Assembly (NCBI GenBank): GCA_035561515.1 | Contig: DATMXP010000007.1 | Location: 248,001-312,000 of the forward strand | DNA: 64,000 nt | DNA from: Terriglobales bacterium | GTDB taxonomy: Bacteria > Acidobacteriota > Terriglobia > Terriglobales > Acidobacteriaceae | Direction: 5' to 3' | Part shown: one piece after another, positions 53,500-62,215 of the stretch | How positions within the stretch are numbered: position 1 is the first letter of the stretch | Layout of the letters: each line of letters starts with the position of its first letter | The notes under the pieces: generated by a model | The model's database searches: none | What the model saw: only the letters and a program-made list of their open reading frames with translations | What the model was told of the DNA's origin: nothing | Position numbers and translations under genes: made by a program

Positions 53500-54646
53500 A
53501 CCGCACCACCATACAGGTAATGTCGTCGTGCTGAGGAGCCGTGGCAACGAAGGCCTCAATGTTCGTCATCAGGTGTCGAATTGCTTCCTGGGCGCTGGTA
53601 TTGGGAACCATCTGGAGTACTTTAATCAGGAGTTCTTCACCAAATTCCTGCCCGGCGACGTTCTGTGCCTCTACCACTCCATCGGTATAGATCGCTAGCG
53701 TGTCATTTGGTTCGAGGTGAATGCGCCCGGACTGGTACTGCGCATCCGCAAGTATTCCAAGCGGAACGCCTCCTTCGTTGAGTTGCTCCACCCTTGATCC
53801 GCGCAACAGCAGGGGAGGGTTGTGTCCCGCGTTCACATACGAGAGAGAGCACGTCGCTGAGTCGTATTCAGCCAGGAACGCAGTTGTGAAGCGCGTGCCC
53901 TGGATGCTGTGATCGCAAGCGTAACGGTTCAGTCCCGTGACGAGATCGAGCAGCGACGGAGAAGCAGCAGAGAGTGTTTTCAAACTGGCCTGAAATGTCG
54001 CCATCAGCAGCGCGGCGGGCATACTTTTTCCGGCAACGTCGGCGATAGCGATCAAGTATTTGCCGGATTCTGATCGCGGAACCACGTCATAGTAATCCCC
54101 GGCAACTGTGTTCGCAGGTCGCGTGAAGAAAGCGATGTCCAGTCCGGGAACGTCCGGCGGCGTGTCGGGCACCAGCCAGTGCTGAATCTCGCGTGCGATC
54201 TCCAGATCGCGTTTCATCGTTACGCGATCGGCGGTCTCCAGAATCAGAATCATCAGGATGATCAATCCCCCAATCACCCGAATCCCTTCATTGGAACCGC
54301 TCACTCCGCCGTCGGTATTCACCTGCACCACGGGCACGATCAGAAGCAGAAGGCCGATCAGTAGTAGCACCCGCTTCGCCGGGGATAGTTTCATCAGGAT
54401 GGCCCAGAAGAATTCCCGCGCCGTGTACCACCAGTTGTTGCGGGGAATCACATCGGGCCGTCGTGCGTCCACCTCTTTCGAGTAGAGGCGGTAGCCGGTT
54501 CGCGCTTCCGTTTGGAACTGGGACCATAGTTGCTGCAGTTCCAGTCCTTCGGTTACACGGTGCCAGAATCCACGCACGCGCTGAAACAAATCTTTGCGCG
54601 GGGGCGGTGGGGAAGGCTGCGCGAAGCCGGGTTGCGTTGTTGCCAT
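53486..54646 (-). CDS. SpoIIE/RsbU-type PP2C protein phosphatase
   Basis: A 386-residue membrane-anchored phosphatase. A Pro-rich N-terminus and two hydrophobic helices (VLLLIGLLLLIVPVV and VIGGLIILMILIL) precede a coiled linker (MKRDLEIAREIQHWLVP). The PP2C domain has GDYYDVV, IADVAGKSMPAALLMA, YVNAGHNPPLLL, YTDGVVEA and DDITCMVV, with the metal Asp residues intact. Such enzymes dephosphorylate STAS antagonists in partner-switching systems. The STAS protein at 5455 is a candidate substrate. Start ATG 54646. Confidence 0.9.
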   Translation of the reverse strand: MATTQPGFAQPSPPPPRKDLFQRVRGFWHRVTEGLELQQLWSQFQTEARTGYRLYSKEVDARRPDVIPRNNWWYTAREFFWAILMKLSPAKRVLLLIGLLLLIVPVVQVNTDGGVSGSNEGIRVIGGLIILMILILETADRVTMKRDLEIAREIQHWLVPDTPPDVPGLDIAFFTRPANTVAGDYYDVVPRSESGKYLIAIADVAGKSMPAALLMATFQASLKTLSAASPSLLDLVTGLNRYACDHSIQGTRFTTAFLAEYDSATCSLSYVNAGHNPPLLLRGSRVEQLNEGGVPLGILADAQYQSGRIHLEPNDTLAIYTDGVVEAQNVAGQEFGEELLIKVLQMVPNTSAQEAIRHLMTNIEAFVATAPQHDDITCMVVRCVQR

Positions 54647-54771
54647 CGACCAATTATAGGCACGGGAATTACACAAGTAACAAAGAAGAAATCAGAAACA
54701 ATCGAAACTCGCCACAATAGAGCGGGTTCAAACCGTCAGCACAGATGGGTTAAGTGCTGAGGGTTTCCAAC

Positions 54772-55125
54772 ATGAAGAAGCTTTTCACTGGAGCATTGCT
54801 TTCTGCCTTTCTGCTGTCTGGTGTGGCGGCATTTGCTGAACATCGAAACGTACGCGAGGTGCGGCATGACCGCCGTGAAATCCGCCGCGATGTTCGCGAC
54901 TTGCGTGGCGACCGACGCGACTTCCGCCGTGACGCTCGCGATCTGAGAGCCGACCGCTTTGAGTATGCGCGCGACCGCCGGACGGGCAACTACGGCGACC
55001 TGCGACATGATCGCCGCGAGATTCGCCAGGACAAGCGTGAACTTCGTGGAGATCGCCGTGACATTCGGCAGGATCGGCGAGAGATACGCGGCGACCGCCG
55101 CGAGCTGTGGCGTGACCGGCAATAG
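54772..55125 (+). CDS. Secreted Arg/Asp heptad-repeat protein
   Basis: A 117-residue exported protein with a signal peptide (MKKLFTGALLSAFLLSGVAAFA). The mature part is built of about eleven 7-residue units of the form R-x-D-R-(R/D)-(E/D)-(I/L), such as RHDRREI and RGDRRDI. It would be an extremely charged helix. I do not recognise the family and cannot assign a function. The ATG at 54772 has GAGGG upstream. The opposite strand is open over the same span because of the 21-base periodicity, but that frame has no start signals. A strong terminator follows. Confidence 0.72.
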   Translation: MKKLFTGALLSAFLLSGVAAFAEHRNVREVRHDRREIRRDVRDLRGDRRDFRRDARDLRADRFEYARDRRTGNYGDLRHDRREIRQDKRELRGDRRDIRQDRREIRGDRRELWRDRQ

Positions 55126-55140
55126 TGGAGTCAAGAAGAA

Positions 55141-55174
55141 AGGCCTCCGGCGAACCGGAGGCCTTCGTGTTTTA
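55141..55174. terminator. Bidirectional intrinsic terminator
   Basis: AGGCCTCCGG at 55141-55150 pairs with CCGGAGGCCT at 55155-55164 across a CGAA loop, followed by TCGTGTTTT. On the minus strand TTTCTTCTT follows, so it serves both the repeat-protein gene and the DUF4382 gene. Confidence 0.88.
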
Positions 55175-55179
55175 CACGC

Positions 55180-56595
55180 TTACTGGCAGCCCGTGAAGCC
55201 GAGCACAGGAGCGTTGGTGGTAGTGCCTGCGGTAACCGCCAGCGGCGCCGCACTCTTCTGCTCAGAGGGAGTGCAGTTCACCGTGTTACCCGAGTTCGGA
55301 ACGAAGGCAAGCGCATCCAGCAGGTAGGTGGTTGCGCCTGCTGCCTGCGTATAGGTAGTGCCGGCTGTCGCGAACGCACCGATATTCGGATTCAGCGCTG
55401 GTACCTGGATGGTGTACGAAACACACTGAGTATTCGCGGGGCACGCGGCATCGGTCTTCGTGGCGAGGCTCAACGTCGCCGATGAAGTGGCCGCCTGCGG
55501 TATGGTCACGCTCACGTTGCTTCCGCCGACCGAAACCGTCTGCAATGCAGCCAGGCTGATGTCAGCCGACGTTCCGGCATTGGCAGCGTTCTGCGTGGTT
55601 ACCTGGCCGGTGATGGTCGCCGGACCAGTACTCGTTCCGGTTTGCGCAATCAGCGGCATGTTGCCAACATTGTTTCCAGGCTGTACGCCGGTGGTTACTG
55701 TCGCTGCATAAGCGACACCCTGTCCGTCGATCGCTGTTGCAACCACGTAATAGGTACCGGCCGCAACAGGACAGAAGACGAATCCACCTGTGCCGTCGGG
55801 AACGGTTTCCATGATCACTCGTGCGATTCCGTCCGTGCCAACCTGTTCGAGTGCGACCACAACCTTGCCGCCAGAGATCGCCGCCTGGCTGGTTGCGTTG
55901 ATGATCTTACCTTTAATGCTGGATGCGTCCAGGCTGACCTGTCCCGCATGGAGCACCGGTTTCAAACGATATTGTCCATTGCCCTGAATAACGATCGAGG
56001 CGCAGGCATTGAAGTCGATATTCAGGTCACGCGAGGACCCGCCTTCCACCGTGAATTGCCCACCTGCGATTTGGCCAGCAGGAATCTTGATGCCGGTCTG
56101 AGATTCACTGGAAAGGTTGAGAGTGTGTTTGCTGCCGTCGCTGCCGAGCACTACGCAGTTCGCAGCATTGTTGTTGCACTTGTTATTAGGGACCTGGTTC
56201 GCTTTGCTGTTATCCAGCAGGATCACGCGGATTTGCTGGTAAGAACCGGCTTGAATCTGAATATTGGAGCCGAGGCTGGCCAGCAGGCATGAGGTATTCG
56301 CCGTTCCCAGCAAGTCGATTTGCGTTGGAGTCAGGTTCGGCGTTAGGTCGATCCAGCCAGAATCGTTGGCGCCGGCTGTTGAGCTCTGGTGGATTTTAAC
56401 GTCGGCAATCGTGACATACACATTGCTGTACGGACCCTGCGGTGCCATACAGGTTGCCGGATCGCTGATTGAGAGACTGACTGTTCCCGTAGTTGCGTTG
56501 CGCGATGAACTTCCACCACCACTACATGCTGTGAAGATGCTTAAACCCAGGAGAGCAAGGACTGCCGCGAGCACAAAGGCTGTCCGAAAACGCAT
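55180..56595 (-). CDS. DUF4382 lipoprotein
   Basis: A 471-residue lipoprotein. The signal peptide ends in lipobox IFTACSGGG. The first domain (about residues 35-215) is DUF4382, with GTVSLSISDPATC and VTIADVKIHQS. A carboxypeptidase-regulatory-like beta domain follows (IKGKIINATSQAAISGGKVVVAL, then FVFCPVAAGTYYVVATA). The C-terminal half is Thr/Ala-rich with Cys pairs. Function is unknown; it is probably a surface adhesin-like or binding protein. It is convergent with the repeat-protein gene across a terminator. Confidence 0.85.
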   Translation of the reverse strand: MRFRTAFVLAAVLALLGLSIFTACSGGGSSSRNATTGTVSLSISDPATCMAPQGPYSNVYVTIADVKIHQSSTAGANDSGWIDLTPNLTPTQIDLLGTANTSCLLASLGSNIQIQAGSYQQIRVILLDNSKANQVPNNKCNNNAANCVVLGSDGSKHTLNLSSESQTGIKIPAGQIAGGQFTVEGGSSRDLNIDFNACASIVIQGNGQYRLKPVLHAGQVSLDASSIKGKIINATSQAAISGGKVVVALEQVGTDGIARVIMETVPDGTGGFVFCPVAAGTYYVVATAIDGQGVAYAATVTTGVQPGNNVGNMPLIAQTGTSTGPATITGQVTTQNAANAGTSADISLAALQTVSVGGSNVSVTIPQAATSSATLSLATKTDAACPANTQCVSYTIQVPALNPNIGAFATAGTTYTQAAGATTYLLDALAFVPNSGNTVNCTPSEQKSAAPLAVTAGTTTNAPVLGFTGCQ

Positions 56596-56816
56596 GAAAT
56601 ACCTCCAAAAACTAACATTGGATTACCGTGCTGTTCGGACGAGGGGGCGCATATTGCGGTAAGAGAATTCTAGCAGCTTCTACTCTGAACGGCAGTTACA
56701 CAAGTGCATGTCATAGCTATGGAGTGAACATTCAATAGCGCCGATTTCTGCCTTTTCGAGGGAACTTGTAAGAAATATATGGGGAAGAACCGTGTCGCCT
56801 AAGGAGGGCAAAATTA

Positions 56817-56893
56817 TGGCGCGCCCTGAGAGATTCGAACTCCCGACCTTCTGATTCGTAGTCAGACGCTCTATCCAGCTGAGCTAAGGGCGC
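56817..56893 (-). tRNA. tRNA-Arg (anticodon ACG)
   Basis: A 77-base cloverleaf on the minus strand: acceptor GCGCCCT/AGGGCGC, D arm GCTC/GAGC, anticodon stem TCTGA/TCAGA with loop CTACGAA, T arm GGGAG-TTCGAAT-CTCTC and an encoded CCA after discriminator G. ACG (read as ICG after TadA deamination) decodes CGU/CGC/CGA. Confidence 0.97.
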
Positions 56894-56976
56894 GCTGTGT
56901 TTCGATTATAGCAAAGCACCTTTTGAGGAAAGCGTTGTTGGACAACATCACTGAGGAAAACCGCCGCAAATGCAAT

Positions 56977-57026
56977 CGGGGCGCCCCTTAAACTCTCTGG
57001 CCGAAAGTCTTCTGGGGAGCGCCCCG
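56977..57026. other. Strong hairpin downstream of the HMA-like gene
   Basis: CGGGGCGC (56977-56984) and GCGCCCCG (57019-57026) form an 8-base stem, continued by CCC/GGG past a bulged A. There is no T-run, so it is not a standard terminator. It lies between tRNA-Arg and the small minus-strand gene. Confidence 0.4.
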
Positions 57027-57173
57027 TTTGCGCGCCACTTCGTCTGCGGTTATCTATTGCATCCCCTATGCCAACTCGTAGCCGTTGAAAATAAAGGACA
57101 TTCACCCGATGCAGGTAAAAAATGGCAGGTAGGAAATTCCATGCCCGGGAAATACTTACGAGCGACTGCCGAA

Positions 57174-57401
57174 TCAGGCGAGTTGAAGGCGCTCTTTCAG
57201 GTCGACACCGGCACGGCGCAACAAAGCGGCCACCGTATCTTCCTTCATTCGCGAAGCGTCGAATTCCACGCGGACGGTGTTCTCCTTTTCGTTGAACTTC
57301 ACACTCCGGATACCGTAAACCTCGCGCATTGTATCGATTGCACGCAACTCATCGGCTCCAGGCTGCTGCCCATATCGGAAAACCACGTCTAATGAGGTCA
57401 T
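57174..57401 (-). CDS. Small HMA-like ferredoxin-fold protein without CxxC
   Basis: A 75-residue protein whose pattern suggests a beta-alpha-beta-beta-alpha-beta fold: MTSLDVVFRYG, a helix DELRAIDTMREVYGI, RSVKFNEKENTVRVEF, and a helix MKEDTVAALLRRAGV. The order and length match heavy-metal-associated (HMA) domains, but the usual CxxC metal site is missing. It is divergent from the copper-type ATPase, which lacks its own HMA domain. Whether it assists that pump is a guess; it may use another site or regulate. Confidence 0.6.
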   Translation of the reverse strand: MTSLDVVFRYGQQPGADELRAIDTMREVYGIRSVKFNEKENTVRVEFDASRMKEDTVAALLRRAGVDLKERLQLA

Positions 57402-57493
57402 TGCTAGCTCCCGCTCAGTTTCCTGTAATAGTTCGCTCGTCTAAGAATCTAATATAGCTTGAGCGACATCAGCAACTTAGAGGCACTGTAAGG

Positions 57494-57525
57494 TTTCACA
57501 TCCTGCTACGTCAGCAGGTGTGAAA
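57494..57525 (+). promoter_or_regulatory. Hairpin next to the P-type ATPase start
   Basis: TTTCACA (57494-57500) and CCTGCT (57502-57507) pair with AGCAGG (57513-57518) and TGTGAAA (57519-57525), a 13-base stem with one bulged T and loop ACGTC. It ends 10 bases before the ATG. The last AAA joins GG to make the probable ribosome-binding AAAGG, so folding could limit translation. It could equally be an operator dyad for a metal-responsive repressor. Confidence 0.5.
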
Positions 57526-57535
57526 GGCAGACTCG

Positions 57536-60163
57536 ATGGAACACAATCACACAAACCTACCGATTCTCACTCCCAAGGCGACAGGCGAAATCGACCCCGT
57601 ATGCGGGATGACCGTAGACCCCGCCAAGGCTCGCGGTACGGCCGAATACAAAGGGAAGACCTACTACTTCTGTTGCCCCGGATGCGTAACAAAGTTCAAC
57701 GCTGACCCCGAGAAGTACTTGAAAGGTGCTTCAGCTCCCGCAATGGTCATGCTGGGGTCCATCGGAGCTGCACAGACGAAAACCGTCACCGATCCCGTTT
57801 GCGGCATGAAGATCGACCCGGCGAAAGCGGCGGGGAAGTACACCTACAAGGACCAGACCTATCACTTCTGCAATCCGAGTTGCGAGACGAAGTTCAAGGC
57901 CGATCCTGAACGTTACCTGAATCCTCAGAAAGCGACGCCTGCTCCTCCTGCTCCGAATGGGACAAAGTACATCTGCCCGATGGACCCGGAAGTGATCTCC
58001 GATAAGCCAGGCGCATGTCCCAAGTGCGGCATGGCTCTTGAGCCTGAGCTCTCGTTCGCTCCGGCGCAGACGAAGTGGACATGCCCGATGCATCCCGAGA
58101 TTATCCGCGACGAACCCGGCGCCTGTCCGAAGTGCGGCATGGCTCTCGAGCCGATGACGGTTTCCGCCGAGGAAGAGAACCCCGAGTTGCGCGACATGAG
58201 TCGGCGCTTCTGGATTGGGCTGGTACTTTCTCTTCCGCTCGCCCTCATGATGTTCCCTGGTGTCTGGCATCGGATTCCACACCAGGTCATGCCCTGGATT
58301 GAGTTTGCGCTTGCCAGCCCTGTCGTCCTCTGGGCGGGATTGCCATTCTTCCACCGCTTCTGGTCGTCGCTGGTGAATCGCAGTCCGAACATGTTCACCC
58401 TGATCGGACTCGGTGTCGGTGCAGCCTATGGCTACAGTGTGGTAGCGACGGTTGCGCCGGGTATTTTTCCTGAGTCACTGCGAGTTGCGCACGGACATCC
58501 CGCGGTCTATTACGAATCGGCCGCCGTCATCGTTGTTCTTGTGCTACTCGGGCAGGTGCTTGAACTGAAAGCGCGCAGTCGCACCAGCGCGGCGATTAAA
58601 GCTCTACTTGACCTCTCGCCAAAGATGGCGCGTCGCATCGAAGCCGACGGAACGGAGAAAGACGTCGCGCTCGACCAGGTGCATCCCGGAGACCGTCTTC
58701 GCATTCGACCTGGCGAGAAGGTTCCCGTCGATGGCGTTGTAGAAGACGGCACCAGTTCGATCGACGAATCCATGATCACCGGCGAATCGTTTCCGGTCGA
58801 AAAGAAGAAAGGCGACCGCGTGATTGGCGCGACGGTGAACAGCACCGGGTCGTTGATCATGAAAGCCGAACGCGTCGGCGCGGAAACCATGTTGGCGCAG
58901 ATCGTAAAAATGGTCGCCGAAGCGCAACGCAGTCGTGCGCCAATCCAGAGACTCGCCGACAAAGTCTCTGCCGTATTCGTTCCGACCGTAGTTACCATCT
59001 CGATCGTCACGTTCTTTGTCTGGCTGTTCGTCGGCCCTGAGCCTCGCCTTGCGCACGCAATCGTCAACGCCGTCGCTGTGCTCATCATCGCCTGCCCATG
59101 TGCCTTGGGACTCGCCACCCCGATCGCGATCATGGTCGGGAGCGGACGCGGCGCTCAAGCCGGCGTACTCATCAAGAACGCCGAAGCCCTCGAAATCATG
59201 CAGAAGGTCGACACCATCGTCGTCGACAAGACCGGTACGCTCACAGAAGGGAAGCCTTCGCTGGAGAGCGTTGTCGCTTCCGGCATCTCTGAAACCGACC
59301 TCGTACGGCTGGCGGCAAGCGTCGAGCGCGGAAGCGAACACCCTCTGGCAGCGGCGATAGTCCGCGCGGCGGAAGCAAACGGCATCGCTCTCGCCAATGC
59401 CGACAAATTCCGTTATGCCACGGGCATGGGTGTTGCCGGACAGGTTGATGGCCGCAATGTCGCCGTCGGAACGCCTGCTCTCTTAAATCAGTCGGGAATT
59501 CAAATCGAGAACGCAAGCATGAACCGTGCCGACCAACTTCGGGCCGAAGGCCAAACGGTGGTATTCGTTGCCGTCGACGGACGCTTTGCCGGCCTGCTCG
59601 GTATCGCCGATCCGGTTAAACAATCGACCGCCGAAGCGATCCGCGGACTGCACAGTGAAGGCATTCGAGTGGTAATGCTCACCGGTGACAACCGCACCAC
59701 AGCCAGCACAGTCGCAAAGAGGTTGGGTATCGACCAGTTCGAAGCCGAAGTTCTCCCGAATCAGAAAGCTGAACTTGTGAAGAAACTTCAGCAACAGGGA
59801 CACGTGGTCGCGATGGCTGGAGACGGCATCAACGACGCGCCTGCACTCGCGCAGGCAAATGTCGGCGTCGCCATGGGTACTGGCACCGACGTTGCCATGG
59901 AAAGCGGCGGCATCACCCTCGTCAAAGGTGACCTCCGCGGCATCTTGCGCGCCCGCCGCCTCTCGCAGGCCACCATGCGCAACATCAAGCAGAACCTGTT
60001 CTTCGCGTTTATCTATAACTCGCTGGGTGTGCCGATCGCGGCGGGCATCTTGTATCCGTTCTTCGGATGGCTGCTCAGTCCGATCCTCGCGGCAGCGGCC
60101 ATGAGCTTCAGTTCGGTCTCGGTGATTACAAATTCACTGCGATTGAGGAAAGTAGAACTCTAG
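57536..60163 (+). CDS. copA: Copper-type P1B ATPase with YHS and heavy-metal-binding modules
   Basis: An 875-residue metal-exporting ATPase. Two YHS domains come first ([17 protein letters not shown] at about 19-62; [17 protein letters not shown] at about 84-127). Two heavy-metal-binding domains follow ([20 protein letters not shown] and [20 protein letters not shown], about 137-207). Eight or so membrane helices carry the CPC motif in [12 protein letters not shown]. The soluble motifs [17 protein letters not shown] and [10 protein letters not shown] are intact. There is no N-terminal HMA domain. CPC pumps usually export Cu(I). It is convergent with the TlpA-like gene. Confidence 0.93.
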   Translation: MEHNHTNLPILTPKATGEIDPVCGMTVDPAKARGTAEYKGKTYYFCCPGCVTKFNADPEKYLKGASAPAMVMLGSIGAAQTKTVTDPVCGMKIDPAKAAGKYTYKDQTYHFCNPSCETKFKADPERYLNPQKATPAPPAPNGTKYICPMDPEVISDKPGACPKCGMALEPELSFAPAQTKWTCPMHPEIIRDEPGACPKCGMALEPMTVSAEEENPELRDMSRRFWIGLVLSLPLALMMFPGVWHRIPHQVMPWIEFALASPVVLWAGLPFFHRFWSSLVNRSPNMFTLIGLGVGAAYGYSVVATVAPGIFPESLRVAHGHPAVYYESAAVIVVLVLLGQVLELKARSRTSAAIKALLDLSPKMARRIEADGTEKDVALDQVHPGDRLRIRPGEKVPVDGVVEDGTSSIDESMITGESFPVEKKKGDRVIGATVNSTGSLIMKAERVGAETMLAQIVKMVAEAQRSRAPIQRLADKVSAVFVPTVVTISIVTFFVWLFVGPEPRLAHAIVNAVAVLIIACPCALGLATPIAIMVGSGRGAQAGVLIKNAEALEIMQKVDTIVVDKTGTLTEGKPSLESVVASGISETDLVRLAASVERGSEHPLAAAIVRAAEANGIALANADKFRYATGMGVAGQVDGRNVAVGTPALLNQSGIQIENASMNRADQLRAEGQTVVFVAVDGRFAGLLGIADPVKQSTAEAIRGLHSEGIRVVMLTGDNRTTASTVAKRLGIDQFEAEVLPNQKAELVKKLQQQGHVVAMAGDGINDAPALAQANVGVAMGTGTDVAMESGGITLVKGDLRGILRARRLSQATMRNIKQNLFFAFIYNSLGVPIAAGILYPFFGWLLSPILAAAAMSFSSVSVITNSLRLRKVEL

Positions 60164-60171
60164 GAAGGATC

Positions 60172-60197
60172 TGGCTCCTGGTAAAGGCCAGGAGCCA
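60172..60197. terminator. Hairpin between convergent genes, possible terminator
   Basis: TGGCTCCTGG at 60172-60181 pairs perfectly with CCAGGAGCCA at 60188-60197. Neither strand has a clear T-run after it. It lies between copA and the TlpA-like gene, so it may block read-through or stabilise mRNA ends. Confidence 0.45.
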
Positions 60198-60203
60198 AGG
60201 TCT

Positions 60204-60689
60204 CTACAGACTCGTCAGATACTGCACAATCTCCGGACTCGTCCAGTCCACCGCGCCGATAAACTTCCGCCGCAAAATGCCTTTGCGGTCGATTACGAAC
60301 GTCTCGGGAAACTTATAGGTCCCGTAGAGCGCATTCGATTTGCCGTCCGGATCCCGGACCGTCAGTAGGTCGACGTTGTGATCCTTGAGGAACTTCTTGT
60401 AGGCCGCTCCGTCCACGTCGGTGCTCACGGCCAGAACAACAACGTCCTTGTCCTTTACGCGTCGCTGCAATTCCACCAGCGACGGCATCTCTTCCACGCA
60501 AGGCGGGCACCAGGTCGCCCAGAAGTTCAGTACGACAATCTTCCCCTGCAAGTCGTGCAAAGCGACTTTTCGGTCAGAATCCTGGACAACGAAATCGGGC
60601 GCGGGGTTACCAATACGCGTTGGTTTGGTGCCGCTGTAACAACCGAACAGGCTTAACAGCAAGGTAATCGTTAGGATTGAGCGGATCAC
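60204..60689 (-). CDS. TlpA/ResA-like thioredoxin lipoprotein
   Basis: A 161-residue exported thiol-disulfide protein. The N-terminus (MIRSILTITLLLSLFGCYSG) has a lipobox LFGC, so it is probably lipid-anchored. The thioredoxin fold carries the redox site CPPC in FWATWCPPCVEEMPSL and the cis-Pro loop in FPETFVID. TlpA/ResA proteins reduce disulfides of apocytochromes or metal proteins outside the cytoplasm. The start is GTG at 60689. It is divergent from the glycosyltransferase, sharing a short promoter region. Confidence 0.9.
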   Translation of the reverse strand: MIRSILTITLLLSLFGCYSGTKPTRIGNPAPDFVVQDSDRKVALHDLQGKIVVLNFWATWCPPCVEEMPSLVELQRRVKDKDVVVLAVSTDVDGAAYKKFLKDHNVDLLTVRDPDGKSNALYGTYKFPETFVIDRKGILRRKFIGAVDWTSPEIVQYLTSL

Positions 60690-60694
60690 GCTTT

Positions 60695-60700
60695 TATAAT
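60695..60700 (+). promoter_or_regulatory. TATAAT box before the glycosyltransferase/pterin operon
   Basis: A perfect -10 sequence at 60695-60700 lies only 2 bases before the first ATG (60702) and 14 before the second (60714). Transcription would start near 60707, giving an almost leaderless mRNA if the second ATG is used. I see no good -35. Confidence 0.4.
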
Positions 60701-60701
60701 A

Positions 60702-61793
60702 ATGCTACTCACCATGGCCGCCAACTCACTTGGGGACAAGGAGCGACCAAAGCCGATCGTTTCGGTCATCGTGCCCGCACGAAACGAGGAAGTGTGTCTC
60801 GGCGAGTGCCTCACCTCGCTGCTCTACCAGCACGGCATTGATTTCGAGATCATCGTGGTGGACGACCACTCCACCGACAAAACCAGACAGATAGCCGAGT
60901 CGTACGTCGGAGTGCAGGTCATTCAAGCTGATCCTCTCCCCACTGGATGGACGGGGAAGAACAACGCCGCCCACTGTGGCGCGAAAGTCGCAAAGGGAGA
61001 CTGGCTTCTATTTACCGATGCGGATACCGTCCACCGCCGTGGGTCCTTGCGGCACGCCGTGAGGGAAGCCGAGGAGCATGATGCCGACCTGCTCTCCTAT
61101 TCGCCGAAGCAGGACGTGGTGACGTTCTGGGAACGCGCTCTGATGCCGGTCGTCTTCGCCGAACTTCGTAATCAATACCCGCCGGAGAAAGTTCGCGACC
61201 CCATGTCCCCCATCGTGGCCGCCAATGGGCAGTACCTGCTCATAAGTCGCGAGGCCTACAACGCCGTTGGAGGTCACGCCGGTGTTGCTGATCGTTTGCT
61301 GGAAGATGTGGAACTCGCGCGCAAGGTGAAGGAAGCCGGTGCGATCGTGCGCTTCCGTTACGGCCGCGATGCGGTAAAGACCCGGATGTATCGCAGCCGT
61401 CGGCAGATGTTTGAAGGGTGGACGAAGAATCTTGCTTTATTGTTTCCCGCCACGCTCAAGCTTGCGTTGCTTCGGGCCGGTGAATTTCTCGTTTTCCTGA
61501 CGGGAGTCGGTGTCACGGTCTTCAGCTTCTACCGTTACTCGCTACACCTCTTCCTCATCGGCCTTGCTATCGGAGTGCCTTCGGCATTGAACTTCTTCCT
61601 TCGGATTCGTCGGGCGCACTTCGGTTGGATCAATTCCATCCTGGCAACCGCCGGGCTGCCCATGTTTGTGTTACTTTTGCTGCGGTCGCGGAATCAGTAC
61701 ATGCAGAACGATGTAGTCTGGAAGGGACGCCATTACGCTCCCGTGCCGCGGGCCAAAACCCCGCCACGTGAAGAGCCTGTCACTGCGAAATGA
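60702..61793 (+). CDS. Membrane glycosyltransferase family 2 (HpnB/CrtQ-like)
   Basis: A 363-residue GT2 enzyme. The GT-A fold begins with VSVIVPARNEEVCLGECL and has VVDDHSTD, the metal-binding FTDADT, and GQYLLISREAY. LLEDVELARKVKEAG and RSRRQMFEGWTKN resemble the later catalytic motifs. Three or four C-terminal hydrophobic helices anchor it. It resembles hopanoid-linked HpnB and carotenoid-linked CrtQ types. It overlaps the first PTPS gene by 4 bases (ATGA) and so heads a pterin operon. The start may be ATG 60702 or 60714; the promoter box favours 60714. Confidence 0.88.
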   Translation: MLLTMAANSLGDKERPKPIVSVIVPARNEEVCLGECLTSLLYQHGIDFEIIVVDDHSTDKTRQIAESYVGVQVIQADPLPTGWTGKNNAAHCGAKVAKGDWLLFTDADTVHRRGSLRHAVREAEEHDADLLSYSPKQDVVTFWERALMPVVFAELRNQYPPEKVRDPMSPIVAANGQYLLISREAYNAVGGHAGVADRLLEDVELARKVKEAGAIVRFRYGRDAVKTRMYRSRRQMFEGWTKNLALLFPATLKLALLRAGEFLVFLTGVGVTVFSFYRYSLHLFLIGLAIGVPSALNFFLRIRRAHFGWINSILATAGLPMFVLLLLRSRNQYMQNDVVWKGRHYAPVPRAKTPPREEPVTAK

Positions 61794-62215
61794 GCCAATA
61801 CGTCTATCTCACGCGGAAATGTGAGTTTTCCGCCTCGCATTACTATCACAACCCGGAATTTTCAGCCGAAGAGAACCGCCGCATCTTTGGCAAGTGCAGC
61901 AACCTGAATGGCCATGGCCATAACTACACCCTGGAACTGACCGTGAAAGGGGAAGTCGATCCGAAATCCGGATTCGTCATCAACCTCGTGGACTTAAAGG
62001 AAATCTTGAACCGTGAGGTTCTGGATGTCTTTGATCACCGTCACCTGAATAGAGAAGTCTCCGAGTTTGCCACCCGGATTCCCACATCGGAAAATATCGC
62101 CATCTCCATTTGGAATCGCGTTGAGCCGAAGTTAAAAAGTCTGAGTGCAACGATCTATCGCGTCCGCCTGTACGAGACGCCCGACCTGTTTGTCGACTTC
62201 TACGGTGAACCATGA
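61790..62215 (+). CDS. 6-pyruvoyltetrahydropterin synthase (PTPS-II type), first copy
   Basis: A 141-residue pterin enzyme that converts 7,8-dihydroneopterin triphosphate to 6-pyruvoyltetrahydropterin. Zinc ligands are H17 (FSASH), H42 and H44 (GHGHNY). The catalytic C36 sits in GKCSNLNGHGH with C-x5-HGH spacing, D82-H83 in FDHRHLN, and E129 in LYET. This matches the animal PTPS pattern, not QueD (C-x3-HGH) or the folate-linked PTPS-III (Glu for Cys). Its start overlaps the glycosyltransferase stop by 4 bases, and its stop overlaps the second copy the same way. Confidence 0.92.
   Translation: MSQYVYLTRKCEFSASHYYHNPEFSAEENRRIFGKCSNLNGHGHNYTLELTVKGEVDPKSGFVINLVDLKEILNREVLDVFDHRHLNREVSEFATRIPTSENIAISIWNRVEPKLKSLSATIYRVRLYETPDLFVDFYGEP

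Noticed and set aside
54736-55134. A 132-residue hydrophobic frame opposite the heptad-repeat gene
   Set aside because: It is the mirror of the 21-base periodic Arg/Asp coding sequence. The plus-strand frame has a signal peptide and ribosome site, the minus frame has neither.
56970-57392. A 140-residue plus-strand frame opposite the HMA-like gene
   Set aside because: No recognisable domain or start signal. The minus-strand frame shows a coherent fold pattern and better start.
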